Positions 14,168 through 25,244 are shown, numbered from the stretch's first letter. The stretch: 38,095 nt of DNA from an uncultured Anaerolineaceae bacterium (GCA_937897615.1 CALCNO010000095.1:1-38095), one strand, 5' to 3'. The notes: generated from the letters alone by a model not told the origin. Numbers and translations: made by a program.

Positions 14168-16480
14168 TTATGGTGTATCCATAGATCTTGGCAGATAGAT
14201 CGTCCAATGTGTCCCATACATAGTATATGCAGGATAGTAATTTTGGTAAAAGAAATCAAAAAAGGTATTCAAACACGCTAAAGAACCATAATTGTGTGGC
14301 GTCGCTTCCGCTTGTTTGCGTTTTACGGCGTCAAGCGGGACAATCCACCCATTCCCATGCGAGGCATCAAGAATAACAGGAAGGTTGGTTTTTATATCGT
14401 TAGTAAATTCCTGCCCCATTTCTGGGGTGCAATAAGCATCATTCATCAATGGGTACTGGTATACATACCGAGAGGGAGAAGGTATTCCTGTTAGATAGTT
14501 GACTTCAACCTCCGCTCCCCAGACCAACAATGTTGGGCGCGTATGGAATTGATATAAATTTGCGGCTTGCAGATACTCAGCATTTCGCGATTCATAGGAA
14601 TTACTTTTGAATTGATTCCATTGCCAAACAATTAACCCCAGAACGATAGACGCACATATCCCTTGGAGCAGAAGGTTCCACACATTTTCTGTTACTTTTG
14701 GCGCCATCAAAGTAAATGCGTCAATAAAAAGAATCAACAATAGCACGCTGATCAACAGTAGCGGCAATGAGTAGTGAGTAAAATCATATCCAGAAATTCG
14801 AGAAAGGATCAGTTCCACAAAAAAGGAATACGTTAGGACACTGACGAGATTTACATTTTTACGCGCGACTCCTGAAAAGGAAGCCCCGGACAAATAGAAA
14901 ATTGCCACCAACCCAATAACGACGATTGGTATGACCATGGAGCGAATCTGGGTGATTTTTATCCACAACGATGCTGTACTGTTGCCAGAGTACACAAAAT
15001 TAAATTTTAGAACCTGATCTATTAAGTTTGTTAGGGCTCCATGTAAACCAAAAAAGATTATCGTGGGTATTAGAACCAACATGACGCCAGTAAATATCAG
15101 CAGTACACCACGACCAAATTTTCTCCCAATCTTGATCATTTTGCCTAACCAGAAAAATCCCCCCACCACAAAAATAGAAATCAGGTTGGGACGCAAACTA
15201 AATGCCAGGGCCGCTACCACTCCAAACAACAGCATACTGCTTAAATTCTTTTTTTCGACCGTGTTAACTACGGTCAGCAAGCCCAATGCATAGAATGGCA
15301 TACTATACAATTCCACCAGATTATCAAATGCACAGAGTTGCAACATTAATCCCAAGAAAACTGCAAGTCCAATTAGCAGTGGTATCTTTCCTACCCGTTT
15401 GCGCAACAGAAAATAAATCGTTCCGAGGGCAGCAACCAAGAAAATAACGACCACAAAGAACACGCCCCACTCACCTGCCGGGTCAAACAATTTGCCGAGG
15501 GCGTTGATAAAATAAATCAACGGCCCTTTATGATCCCATGTATCCAGGTAGGGTATCTGCCCCTTAAGTAGCCCCTCACCTATGTACAGAAAAACTCCCT
15601 GATCTCGTCCCGGGAAGTGCGTATAAGGATTGGCAGCGGAGAGCACTCGCAAAAATAGCACGAGGTTAAGCCCAGTAAGCAGAACAATAAGCACATAGCC
15701 AGGCCATCTTTGAAAAGCACGTTGAGGGGTATCTTCCCAAGTATGAGGTATGTTGCTAGCCTGCAAAAAGAGGCAGGTCAATATTATTACGACAGTAGTT
15801 ACCATTACAAAGAGAATACAGGCGATCAGCAAACGGGTTGTGAGGGGAACCTCGAACGCCAGGTCAAGAGAATACTCACTCAAACCCGTTGGCACGTCCT
15901 TTATCTCGCGTTGTTGTCCATTCCAAAAAACTTCCACTTCCGATTGTGCATCGGGATCAACCAACGTAAATTTGCAAACGTTTCCCGGCCATCCTGTCCA
16001 AGAGATGGTTGTCTCAGTGCCATGGAGGGTCATCAGCAAGGAATTTACGCGTTCCAGATCACCCACGACTTCAAAATTTCCAGAGTAGAGAGTGACCAAC
16101 TCGCATTCAACCGGACGGATAGAAAGGTTTTCGGAGTGAGAGGTAATTTTCAAGGTCTGCTTGGGCATAAATGGAAAAACCAGAGATTGACGAACAACAA
16201 CCTTCTGAAACACTATTCCCGTCAACAGCACAAGAATCGCAACGATGATCCACCAATTGAACCTAAAATGGCGATAATTTTTAATGAAAAATGGGAGTAG
16301 ATATCCATAAAACAGAAATGTGAAAAGAATCGCACAAGCAACTGCTAAAACTACTCCCCGCTTGCTGATAAAACCTGATGGAAGTGTTAGCGTCCACACC
16401 ATCAACCCCAACGAAATACCCATCAGGGTAGCCGCGAGCAAGCGAAGTTTTTTTTCTTGTGTTAGAAATATTTTCTTCAT
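14168..16480 (-). CDS. GT39/ArnT-like integral membrane glycosyltransferase
   Basis: A 770-aa membrane protein with around twelve or more hydrophobic helices. The first extracytoplasmic loop has the GT-C acidic motif GRDQGVF (about residue 291), followed by the segment LLKGQIPYLDTWDHKGP (DHKGP near 315-319), strongly typical of the PMT_2/GT39 group, which transfers sugars from polyprenyl phosphates to proteins or lipids. An N-terminal ~290-residue region with four hydrophobic helices and a soluble beta-rich stretch precedes the GT-C core and is unusual. The gene is AT-rich compared with its neighbours and lacks a clear Shine-Dalgarno before the ATG. It is convergent with the GT2 gene, a likely source of its lipid-linked donor. 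Confidence 0.75.
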   Translation of the reverse strand: MKKIFLTQEKKLRLLAATLMGISLGLMVWTLTLPSGFISKRGVVLAVACAILFTFLFYGYLLPFFIKNYRHFRFNWWIIVAILVLLTGIVFQKVVVRQSLVFPFMPKQTLKITSHSENLSIRPVECELVTLYSGNFEVVGDLERVNSLLMTLHGTETTISWTGWPGNVCKFTLVDPDAQSEVEVFWNGQQREIKDVPTGLSEYSLDLAFEVPLTTRLLIACILFVMVTTVVIILTCLFLQASNIPHTWEDTPQRAFQRWPGYVLIVLLTGLNLVLFLRVLSAANPYTHFPGRDQGVFLYIGEGLLKGQIPYLDTWDHKGPLIYFINALGKLFDPAGEWGVFFVVVIFLVAALGTIYFLLRKRVGKIPLLIGLAVFLGLMLQLCAFDNLVELYSMPFYALGLLTVVNTVEKKNLSSMLLFGVVAALAFSLRPNLISIFVVGGFFWLGKMIKIGRKFGRGVLLIFTGVMLVLIPTIIFFGLHGALTNLIDQVLKFNFVYSGNSTASLWIKITQIRSMVIPIVVIGLVAIFYLSGASFSGVARKNVNLVSVLTYSFFVELILSRISGYDFTHYSLPLLLISVLLLILFIDAFTLMAPKVTENVWNLLLQGICASIVLGLIVWQWNQFKSNSYESRNAEYLQAANLYQFHTRPTLLVWGAEVEVNYLTGIPSPSRYVYQYPLMNDAYCTPEMGQEFTNDIKTNLPVILDASHGNGWIVPLDAVKRKQAEATPHNYGSLACLNTFFDFFYQNYYPAYTMYGTHWTIYLPRSMDTP

Positions 16481-16531
16481 AATCTTTTAAAAACCAAGGA
16501 GGTTATGGGCGATACGGAGCCTTCGCTGTCC

Positions 16532-16539
16532 ATTATACT
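16532..16539. promoter_or_regulatory. Overlapping divergent -10 elements (ATTATACT)
   Basis: The plus strand reads TATACT at 16534-16539 (towards rnhB) and the minus strand reads TATAAT at 16532-16537 (towards the GT39-like gene). For the minus direction TTGGGG (16556-16561) at 18-bp spacing is a possible -35. Both genes need promoters here, so a shared symmetrical element is plausible. Confidence 0.4.
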
Positions 16540-16604
16540 TGAATGCACATCTTGACCCCAAAAACGTGACGGGAACCCCATTTCTCGATAAAATCGATCT
16601 TAAC

Positions 16605-17267
16605 ATGCATTCTTTTGACCGCACTCTGATCCCGCCCTCCCCCGACCTGAGCTTCGAGCTTCCCTTATGGCAAGAAGGCTGCCTTGTCGCCGGCCTGGAC
16701 GAAGCCGGCCGCGGTGCCTGGGCCGGCCCTGTGGCCGCGGCAGCGGTCATCCTCCCCCGCGACCCGGATGTACTAGCAAAATTAAACGGTGTGCGTGATT
16801 CAAAGGAATTATCCCCGCTTGAACGCGCGCGGCTGGCAGAGATCATCCGCGGCGCTGTCGCCGCATGGGGCGTCGGGCTTGCCAGCCAGGAGGAGATTGA
16901 CGAATGCGGCATCCTTGACGCCACCCGCCTGGCAATGGCGCGTGCTTTGCAGGAGCTTGTCGCGGCCCCGCAGGTGCTCCTGCTGGATGCGCTTTTCCTC
17001 CCGGGGGAACCGCTGCCGCAGATCGCGCTCGTCAAAGGAGACCAACGCAGCCTGACCATCGCCGCCGCCTCGATCCTGGCAAAGACCGCACGGGATACCT
17101 GGATGATCAACGCCGCACGAGAATTCCCTGGTTACGGGTTTGAGCGACACAAAGGTTATGGCACAAAACTTCATCAGGGTGCGCTGGCTGCACACGGGCC
17201 TTGCACATTACACCGCAAAACCTTTGCGCCCATCCGTTTGCTCAGGCAAACAAAGACGCAGGAATGA
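16605..17267 (+). CDS. rnhB: Ribonuclease HII
   Basis: A 220-aa RNase HII, which removes ribonucleotides and RNA primers from DNA by cutting 5' of the RNA strand. The family signature VAGLDEAGRGAWAGPV carries the catalytic Asp-Glu pair; further acidic residues lie in DSKELSP and LLLDALFLPG, and HKGYGT is the conserved C-terminal motif. The frame is open back to a TTG at 16539, but the ATG at 16605 gives the normal short N-terminus (DEAGRG at residues 32-37); neither start has a clear Shine-Dalgarno, so the start is not certain. The stop codon lies within the loop of the downstream terminator. Confidence 0.92.
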   Translation: MHSFDRTLIPPSPDLSFELPLWQEGCLVAGLDEAGRGAWAGPVAAAAVILPRDPDVLAKLNGVRDSKELSPLERARLAEIIRGAVAAWGVGLASQEEIDECGILDATRLAMARALQELVAAPQVLLLDALFLPGEPLPQIALVKGDQRSLTIAAASILAKTARDTWMINAAREFPGYGFERHKGYGTKLHQGALAAHGPCTLHRKTFAPIRLLRQTKTQE

Positions 17268-17288
17268 TCTCTCGCTCCTGCGTCTTTT
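17252..17288. terminator. Bidirectional terminator between rnhB and the Ca2+ ATPase gene
   Basis: A 12-bp perfect stem (AAAGACGCAGGA at 17252-17263, TCCTGCGTCTTT at 17276-17287) with a 12-nt loop that contains the rnhB TGA stop (17265-17267). T-rich tracts follow on both strands, so it can end rnhB transcripts and the minus-strand ATPase transcripts ending at 17302. Confidence 0.85.
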
Positions 17289-17301
17289 ATTTCAGGTGTT
17301 A

Positions 17302-20148
17302 CTATTTCCGCTTGCGATAGATCACCGTTTTCGAAATTTCCGCTGCAATGGAGGGGATGAAAAATAGTGGAATGATCAGCGACCAGGCCTGCCAGTGCAA
17401 CGGGTAGGTCTGGAAGATCGGGTTGAGGAACGGCACGTACACTACCGCCAACAGCAACACCAGCGAGAGAAGCACCGCCCAGTTCATCCACTTGTTGGAG
17501 AAAATACCAATCTTAAGCAACGGGTAGCGTTCCGAGCGCGCGGTATAAGCGCGCAGCAACTCCGAAACGGAAAGCGTCACAAACGCCATTGTCTCAGCCA
17601 GCGCAAGGCGATCCGGGCCATTCAACTCCACGTGCGTCAGTCCGCGCCAGAAGGCAAACAGCGTTACCCCGGCAATGGCAATGGTCTGGACGATCACGCC
17701 ATAAAGCATCTGGCGGTTGATGATCGGCTCTTTTGGTGGGCGCGGCTTTTGCTCCATGATGTCCGGGTCACCCTTTTCGGTGCCCAGCGCCAACGCCGGC
17801 GCACCATCAGAGATGAGGTTCAGCCACAAGAGCTGCACCGCCGCCAGTGGCGAGAGTTGTTCGGCGGTCATTTCCGGGAAGAGAAAACGCCCAAACATGG
17901 TCGGCAGGAAGATGATAAAGATCTCGCCCATATTGCAGGAGATCAGATAGTACACAAACTTGCGGATGTTGGAGTAGATGATGCGCCCCTGCTCCACCGC
18001 CGAAACGATGCTCACATAGTTGTCGTCCGTTAGCACCATATCTGCAGTATCTTTGGCCACATCGGTGCCGGTGATGCCCATTGAAACACCAATGTCCGCC
18101 TGCTTGATGGCCGGGGCGTCGTTAACGCCGTCGCCGGTCATGGCCACCACTTCGCCATTGGCCTGCAACGCATTCACAATGCGCATTTTGTGCTCCGGCG
18201 AAACACGGGCAAACACGTCGGTTTGTTCTACTTCGGAGATCAGCTGCTTGTCGTTGATCGCATCCAACTGTGCGCCGGTAAGCACCTTGTGCCCCGGTTG
18301 CAGCAGCCCAATGCTCTCGGCAATGGCTTTGGCGGTATTGGGGTAATCGCCGGTGATCATCAGCGTGCGGATGCCCGCGTTGGCTGCGGTCTGCATTGCC
18401 GGCTTCACCTCCGGGCGCGCCGGATCGATCATGCCGATCAGGCCGGCAAAGATCAGGTCTTTTTCAAGTTCTTTACTTTCTGCTTTGGCGGGGCTTTCCT
18501 TCACCAGGCGGTAGGCCATCCCCAGTACACGCAAGGCCCCGCGGGTCATTTCGTCGTTGGCGCTCTTGATCTCCGCACGTAGCTGCTCCGTCAGGGGTCT
18601 GGCGGTGCCATTATCGAGCGGCTGGATAGCGGAACAAAGCTCAAGGACAACATCGGGCGCACCCTTGACGGCGATCACGTGCCAGCCTTTGCGGGTACTA
18701 TCCACAAACGGAGAAAGGTCGTCCAGCGTGGGGTTGTCCACCGAGTGGATGGTCACCATGCGTTTGCGCTCAGAATCGAAGGGGATCTCGTTCCTGCGTG
18801 GGTAGGCGGCATTCAGGCCGGTTCCGCCTGCGCCCGCCTTGTACGCTGCCACCAGGATGGAGCCCTCGGTGGGGTCGCCCACCATACGGAACTCGGTGGC
18901 TTGACCTTCGAGCTTGCTTTCTTCCAGCACAGCATCGTTATTGATCGCCCCCACCCACAGAGCAGTTTTTACAGCAGGGTATTCTGCCAGGTTCACCTTT
19001 TTGCCGCCCACCAGAAAATCGCCGCTTGGGGTATAGCCCTGGCCGGTTACGTCTACAAAAGTGCCGTCCGCCCAGATACGGGTCACGGTCATTTCGTTCT
19101 GGGTCAGGGTGCCGGTCTTATCGGAGCAGATGACAGTGGCCGAACCCAGCGTCTCAACCGAAGACAGGCGGCGGATGAGCGCGTGGCGCTTGATCATTTC
19201 CTGCATCCCCAGCGCCAGGCTGATGGTGACGATGGCGGGTAGACCCTCGGGTACAGCGGCAATCGCCAGGCTGACGGCGATCATAAACAGGTGCAGCGGA
19301 TTGCCGCCCTGCAGCATGCCCACCCCAAAAATGAGGGCGCAGATGACTAGGCAGGCCCAGCCAAGCGTTTTACCCAGTTGATCCAGGCGTTTTTGCAGCG
19401 GGGTCTCTTCTTCGGCCACCGATTGCAGCATGGTGGCGATCATGCCGAGCTGGGTGTGCATGCCTGTGCTAACAACCACCCCGGTACCGCGCCCGTATGC
19501 GATGACGGTGCCCATAAAGACGGTGTTCTTGCGGTCGCCGATGGAAGAACCGCTTTCCAGTACCAGCGCCGCATCTTTTTGCACTGGTACGGATTCGCCG
19601 GTGAGTGCCGCCTCCTGCGCACGCAGGTTGACGGCTTCTACCAGGCGCAGGTCGGCTGGAACAAAGTTCCCTGCCTCCAGCAGCACAATATCTCCCGGCA
19701 CCAGATCGGCCGCCGGGATGGAGAGGCGCTTGCCGCCGCGGATCACGTGGGCCTCAGGCGCGGCCATTTTCTTCAGCGCGGCCAGCGATTCCTCGGCTTT
19801 GGATTCCTGAACGACGCCCAGGATGGCGTTAAGCACCACAATCAAAATGATCGCGCCGGCATCCACCCATTCCCCCAGGAAAGCGGAAATGATGGAAGCC
19901 ACGATCAGAAGAACGATCACAAAAGATTTAAGCTGGTTGTAGAGCAGTTTCCAGAAGGACGGGCGGGGCTTTTCAAGCAGCTGGTTGGGGCCAACCTCTT
20001 TGAGGCGTTTTTCTGCTTCTTCGTTGGTCAGGCCAGTGGTTTTGACGGTTTTTAAACGCGAAAGAACGTCCTCCGTACTGATGGCGTGCCAGGTAATACT
20101 CAGGTCTTTGGTTTCGTCAGGGGCGGGCGATACGGGTTTCGCAATCAT
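17302..20148 (-). CDS. Ca2+-transporting P-type ATPase (P2A, SERCA-like)
   Basis: A 948-aa cation pump. The phosphorylated aspartate is D343 in CSDKTGTLT, the actuator loop is TGES at 183-186, and M4 has PEGLP (300-304). Calcium-site residues match SERCA: the M4 glutamate E301, M5 SCNMGEIF (Asn and Glu), and M6 LNLISDG (Asn and Asp). A hinge motif TGDGVNDAPAIKQADIG is present. Ten membrane helices are expected; the N-terminal cation-ATPase domain spans about residues 18-85. It would export Ca2+ from the cytoplasm using ATP. It lies 15 bases downstream of glgC on the same strand with its own AGAGGAAA ribosome site, so the pair is probably co-transcribed. Confidence 0.93.
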   Translation of the reverse strand: MIAKPVSPAPDETKDLSITWHAISTEDVLSRLKTVKTTGLTNEEAEKRLKEVGPNQLLEKPRPSFWKLLYNQLKSFVIVLLIVASIISAFLGEWVDAGAIILIVVLNAILGVVQESKAEESLAALKKMAAPEAHVIRGGKRLSIPAADLVPGDIVLLEAGNFVPADLRLVEAVNLRAQEAALTGESVPVQKDAALVLESGSSIGDRKNTVFMGTVIAYGRGTGVVVSTGMHTQLGMIATMLQSVAEEETPLQKRLDQLGKTLGWACLVICALIFGVGMLQGGNPLHLFMIAVSLAIAAVPEGLPAIVTISLALGMQEMIKRHALIRRLSSVETLGSATVICSDKTGTLTQNEMTVTRIWADGTFVDVTGQGYTPSGDFLVGGKKVNLAEYPAVKTALWVGAINNDAVLEESKLEGQATEFRMVGDPTEGSILVAAYKAGAGGTGLNAAYPRRNEIPFDSERKRMVTIHSVDNPTLDDLSPFVDSTRKGWHVIAVKGAPDVVLELCSAIQPLDNGTARPLTEQLRAEIKSANDEMTRGALRVLGMAYRLVKESPAKAESKELEKDLIFAGLIGMIDPARPEVKPAMQTAANAGIRTLMITGDYPNTAKAIAESIGLLQPGHKVLTGAQLDAINDKQLISEVEQTDVFARVSPEHKMRIVNALQANGEVVAMTGDGVNDAPAIKQADIGVSMGITGTDVAKDTADMVLTDDNYVSIVSAVEQGRIIYSNIRKFVYYLISCNMGEIFIIFLPTMFGRFLFPEMTAEQLSPLAAVQLLWLNLISDGAPALALGTEKGDPDIMEQKPRPPKEPIINRQMLYGVIVQTIAIAGVTLFAFWRGLTHVELNGPDRLALAETMAFVTLSVSELLRAYTARSERYPLLKIGIFSNKWMNWAVLLSLVLLLAVVYVPFLNPIFQTYPLHWQAWSLIIPLFFIPSIAAEISKTVIYRKRK

Positions 20149-20163
20149 AAATTTTCCTCTGCG

Positions 20164-21432
20164 TTAGTCTGAACTTGTAGGGGAAATGCAGGTTCCAGGC
20201 AGAATCTCAACGCCTTTGGGAACCACAACGATCCCATCGCGTACCACCCAGTTGTTGCCGTCCAGGTCGGTACCGCGCGGGAAGGGGGTGATGGTTACAT
20301 TTGCGCCAAGGCGGGCATTCTTGTCGATAATCGCTCCTTCAATGCTGCAATTGCAGCCAATCTCCAACGGAATCTGACGTCCCTCAGACGCCCAATCGCG
20401 CTCGTAGTAGTCATTGCCCATCAAAATACTGTCCTTGATCTTCACACCGCTGCGGATCTGGCTGCGCAGCCCGATGATCGAGTGGCGGATATCGGCATCA
20501 TCAATACGGCAGCCCTCAGCCAGCAGCGTATCCACCATGCAGCTATTGTTAACGGTGGAACCGGGCAGAAAGCGTGGGTGGGTGTAGATGGGGGCCGTGG
20601 GGTCGTAAAAATTGAACGGCGGATTGGCAACCGTGAGCGCCAGGTTGGTATCGTAGAAGGAACGGATCGTGCCGATGTCTTCCCAGTACCCTTCAAAATC
20701 GTAGCCGTATACCTTGTGGGTGGAAATTGCGCCGGGGATGATGTGCCCGCCAAAATCGTCCAGCGGATTTTTTTCCAGCATATCAATAAGAGACTCGGTT
20801 TTGAACATGTAAATTCCCATCGAGCCGAGGTAAGGCTTTTTCTTGTCATGCCGGCTGACCATGTGGCGCAGCACTTTGGCATCGGTGGGTTTTTCGGCGA
20901 AGTCGGTGATCCGTCCACCGGGGTCGCGCTTGAGGATGCCAAAGCGGGCAGCATCTTCCACATTCACCGGCTGCACGGCGATGGTCACGTCGGCGTCCTT
21001 TTCAAAGTGCAATTCGGCCATTTTGCGAAAATCCATGCGGTAAAGGTGGTCGCCCGCCAGGATGAGCACATACTTTGCGCGGGTGGTGCGGATCTCCAAC
21101 AACTGCTTGCGCACGGCATCAGCGGTGCCCTGGTACCAGGCGGAATTGGCCACCGTTTGTTCGGCCGCCCAGATCTGCACCCATCCCTGGTGAAAGGCAT
21201 CAAAATTGTATGTGCGCACAATGTGGCGGTGGAGTGACACAGAATTGAACTGGGTGAGCACAGCAATGCGCAGGATACCGGAGTTGATGCAGTTGCTGAT
21301 GGGAATATCGATCAGGCGATATTTTCCTGCCACAGGCACAGCCGGCTTGGAACGCTGCTGGGTGAGGGGGAACAGGCGTTGCCCGCGCCCTCCGCCCAGA
21401 ATTACTGCAAGGATATCTTCCGTTGAAACCAT
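20164..21432 (-). CDS. glgC: Glucose-1-phosphate adenylyltransferase
   Basis: A 422-aa ADP-glucose pyrophosphorylase, the committed step of glycogen synthesis: ATP plus glucose-1-phosphate to ADP-glucose. The signature GGGRGQRLFPLT is at residues 13-24, RSKPAVPVAG follows at 27-36, and the C-terminal part forms left-handed beta-helix repeats (CSIEGAIIDKNARLGANVTI). The frame could begin at a GTG at 21465, but GGGAGG lies about eight bases before the ATG at 21432, which is therefore chosen. A near-consensus promoter lies upstream. No glgA, glgB or glgP is present in the window; the downstream partner is a Ca2+ ATPase. Confidence 0.93.
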   Translation of the reverse strand: MVSTEDILAVILGGGRGQRLFPLTQQRSKPAVPVAGKYRLIDIPISNCINSGILRIAVLTQFNSVSLHRHIVRTYNFDAFHQGWVQIWAAEQTVANSAWYQGTADAVRKQLLEIRTTRAKYVLILAGDHLYRMDFRKMAELHFEKDADVTIAVQPVNVEDAARFGILKRDPGGRITDFAEKPTDAKVLRHMVSRHDKKKPYLGSMGIYMFKTESLIDMLEKNPLDDFGGHIIPGAISTHKVYGYDFEGYWEDIGTIRSFYDTNLALTVANPPFNFYDPTAPIYTHPRFLPGSTVNNSCMVDTLLAEGCRIDDADIRHSIIGLRSQIRSGVKIKDSILMGNDYYERDWASEGRQIPLEIGCNCSIEGAIIDKNARLGANVTITPFPRGTDLDGNNWVVRDGIVVVPKGVEILPGTCISPTSSD

Positions 21433-21487
21433 GCCGAAACCCTCCCGAATAAATTGCGGCCACACCTGGTTTAAATCATTGGCATTA

Positions 21488-21516
21488 AGGATACATTAGA
21501 TAGAAATTGTCGTCAA
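21488..21516 (-). promoter_or_regulatory. Promoter of glgC (and probably the Ca2+ ATPase)
   Basis: On the minus strand TTGACG (21511-21516) and TATCCT (21488-21493) are 17 bases apart. The predicted start near 21481 gives a leader of about 50 nt before the glgC ATG. Confidence 0.65.
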
Positions 21517-21544
21517 TCTTTTTAAGCCGGATTGCAGAAAAGCC

Positions 21545-21571
21545 CTTCCGCGCTTCAATGGGAGCGGGAAG
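21545..21571 (-). terminator. Weak hairpin, possible terminator of the rhomboid-TfoX unit
   Basis: On the minus strand CTTCCCGC can pair with GCGCGGAAG with one bulged base, followed by GGCTTTTC. The T tract is short and the stem imperfect. It lies 26 bases past the TfoX-like stop codon. Confidence 0.35.
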
Positions 21572-21596
21572 TTCCGGAATATCCCTGTATGGCGGT

Positions 21597-21926
21597 TTAC
21601 TGTTTTTCAGGCAGGGTGAGATGATACGCCCGGCATAACTCTATCCAATCCGCAAGGTCGGCATCCTCGTTGATGCCCTCGGGCTGCACCTGTACCCAAC
21701 CCTTCATCGGATGGCCGGTGTAATCGAATTCCCGCACGTGCGGCCGGGCGAGGCATACTTGGTACTGCTGCGGCCCCACCCTGGCGATGAAGTTATCACC
21801 GATTACGCCGCAGAGCATGTTGCCGCGCAGGAGGAATCCCACGCCGCCGAACTTGTGCATCTCGCGCAGGCCGTTGCCTGCTAGGTGCTGGCGGATGCGC
21901 TCCGCCAAAACTTTGTTATACGCCAT
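21597..21926 (-). CDS. TfoX/Sxy N-terminal domain protein
   Basis: A 109-aa protein consisting of only the TfoX N-terminal domain (KFGGVGFLLRGNMLCGVIGDNFIARVG is the characteristic block, at about residues 25-51). In gammaproteobacteria TfoX/Sxy regulates competence, but short single-domain relatives are widespread and mostly uncharacterised, so competence control should not be assumed. It overlaps the 3' end of the rhomboid gene by 11 bp, implying translational coupling. Confidence 0.85.
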   Translation of the reverse strand: MAYNKVLAERIRQHLAGNGLREMHKFGGVGFLLRGNMLCGVIGDNFIARVGPQQYQVCLARPHVREFDYTGHPMKGWVQVQPEGINEDADLADWIELCRAYHLTLPEKQ

Positions 21927-22605
21927 AATTCCCTGTGCCGGGGTTCACCGGCGGCAGATAAACTGAACGCTGGCGCTTGCGGAAGAAAAGCGTGAGCAGC
22001 AGGCCAGCCGCAAAACCGCCGATGTGCGCCATGTAAGCTACGCCGCCGCTGGCGGCATCTTCCATGTTTGCCAGGGTGCCAAGGCCGCTGAGTAGTTGCA
22101 GGCCGATCCAGGCACCGATGACCAGAATTGCCGGCAGCCTGACCACCCAGGCCGCCATAAGCACGCGCACTTTGCGCCCGGGGAAAAGGATCAGGTACGC
22201 CGCCAGAACACCGGCAATGGCACCGGAGGCCCCCAGGTTTGGCACCTCAACGTACGGCGCCATAATATATTGTGCAAAAGTGGCGCCCATGCCGCACAGC
22301 AGATAAAAGATGAGGAACTTAAAGTGTCCAAAGCGGTCTTCCACGTTATCGCCAAAGATGAGCAGGTAGAGCATGTTGCCGCCAAGGTGTGCCCAGCCGG
22401 CATGCATGAACATGGAGGTGAAAATGGTGATGAAGAACGCCGCGGGGTTCATACTGAAGTACGCCGGGGTAAACGCCCAGGTGTAGATAAAACTGTCGCC
22501 GCCGGCCAGCTCAACCAGAAAGACCAGCACATTGACCGCCACCAGCAGCCACGTGACCACCGGGATCAGCCTGCGCTGGCTGTTGTCATCACCAATTGGG
22601 ATCAT
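21916..22605 (-). CDS. Rhomboid family intramembrane serine protease
   Basis: A 229-aa six-helix rhomboid. The catalytic dyad is S128 in GASGAIAG and H194 in AYMAHIGG; the oxyanion-side motif HAGWAHLGGNM is at 68-78. Rhomboids cut transmembrane segments of client proteins within the bilayer. GAGGAG sits seven bases before the ATG. It is upstream of, and overlaps, the TfoX-domain gene, so the two form a small operon with a near-consensus promoter in the gap to clpC. Substrates are unknown. Confidence 0.92.
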   Translation of the reverse strand: MIPIGDDNSQRRLIPVVTWLLVAVNVLVFLVELAGGDSFIYTWAFTPAYFSMNPAAFFITIFTSMFMHAGWAHLGGNMLYLLIFGDNVEDRFGHFKFLIFYLLCGMGATFAQYIMAPYVEVPNLGASGAIAGVLAAYLILFPGRKVRVLMAAWVVRLPAILVIGAWIGLQLLSGLGTLANMEDAASGGVAYMAHIGGFAAGLLLTLFFRKRQRSVYLPPVNPGTGNYGV

Positions 22606-22636
22606 ACAGAACTCCTCTAAGCCTCAGATATTTTTT

Positions 22637-22664
22637 AGTATAAGGCGTTTCCGGCAGGATGCAA
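22637..22664 (-). promoter_or_regulatory. Promoter of the rhomboid-TfoX operon
   Basis: On the minus strand TTGCAT (22659-22664) and TATACT (22637-22642) are 16 bases apart, giving a leader of about 25 nt with a GAGGAG ribosome site. Confidence 0.6.
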
Positions 22665-22681
22665 AGAACGTCCGGGAACTC

Positions 22682-22705
22682 AAAACCGCGGATTTCTCCG
22701 CGGTT
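22682..22705 (-). terminator. Terminator after clpC
   Basis: A 9-bp perfect stem (AACCGCGGA at 22684-22692, TCCGCGGTT at 22697-22705) with a TTTC/GAAA tetraloop, followed on the minus strand by a short T tract. It begins nine bases beyond the clpC stop codon. Confidence 0.85.
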
Positions 22706-22713
22706 CATTTTTC

Positions 22714-25221
<2,508 letters not shown>

Positions 25222-25244
25222 AGTAATCCTCCTGGGTGGTTCCA

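Noticed and set aside
16496..16508. Short plus-strand ORF after AAGGAGG at 16496-16502
   Set aside because: The spacing to the ATG at 16505 is only two bases and the frame ends after 16 codons, so translation is unlikely.
21597..21926. Competence regulator TfoX
   Set aside because: Only the N-terminal domain is present and there are no competence genes nearby, so the functional name is not justified.
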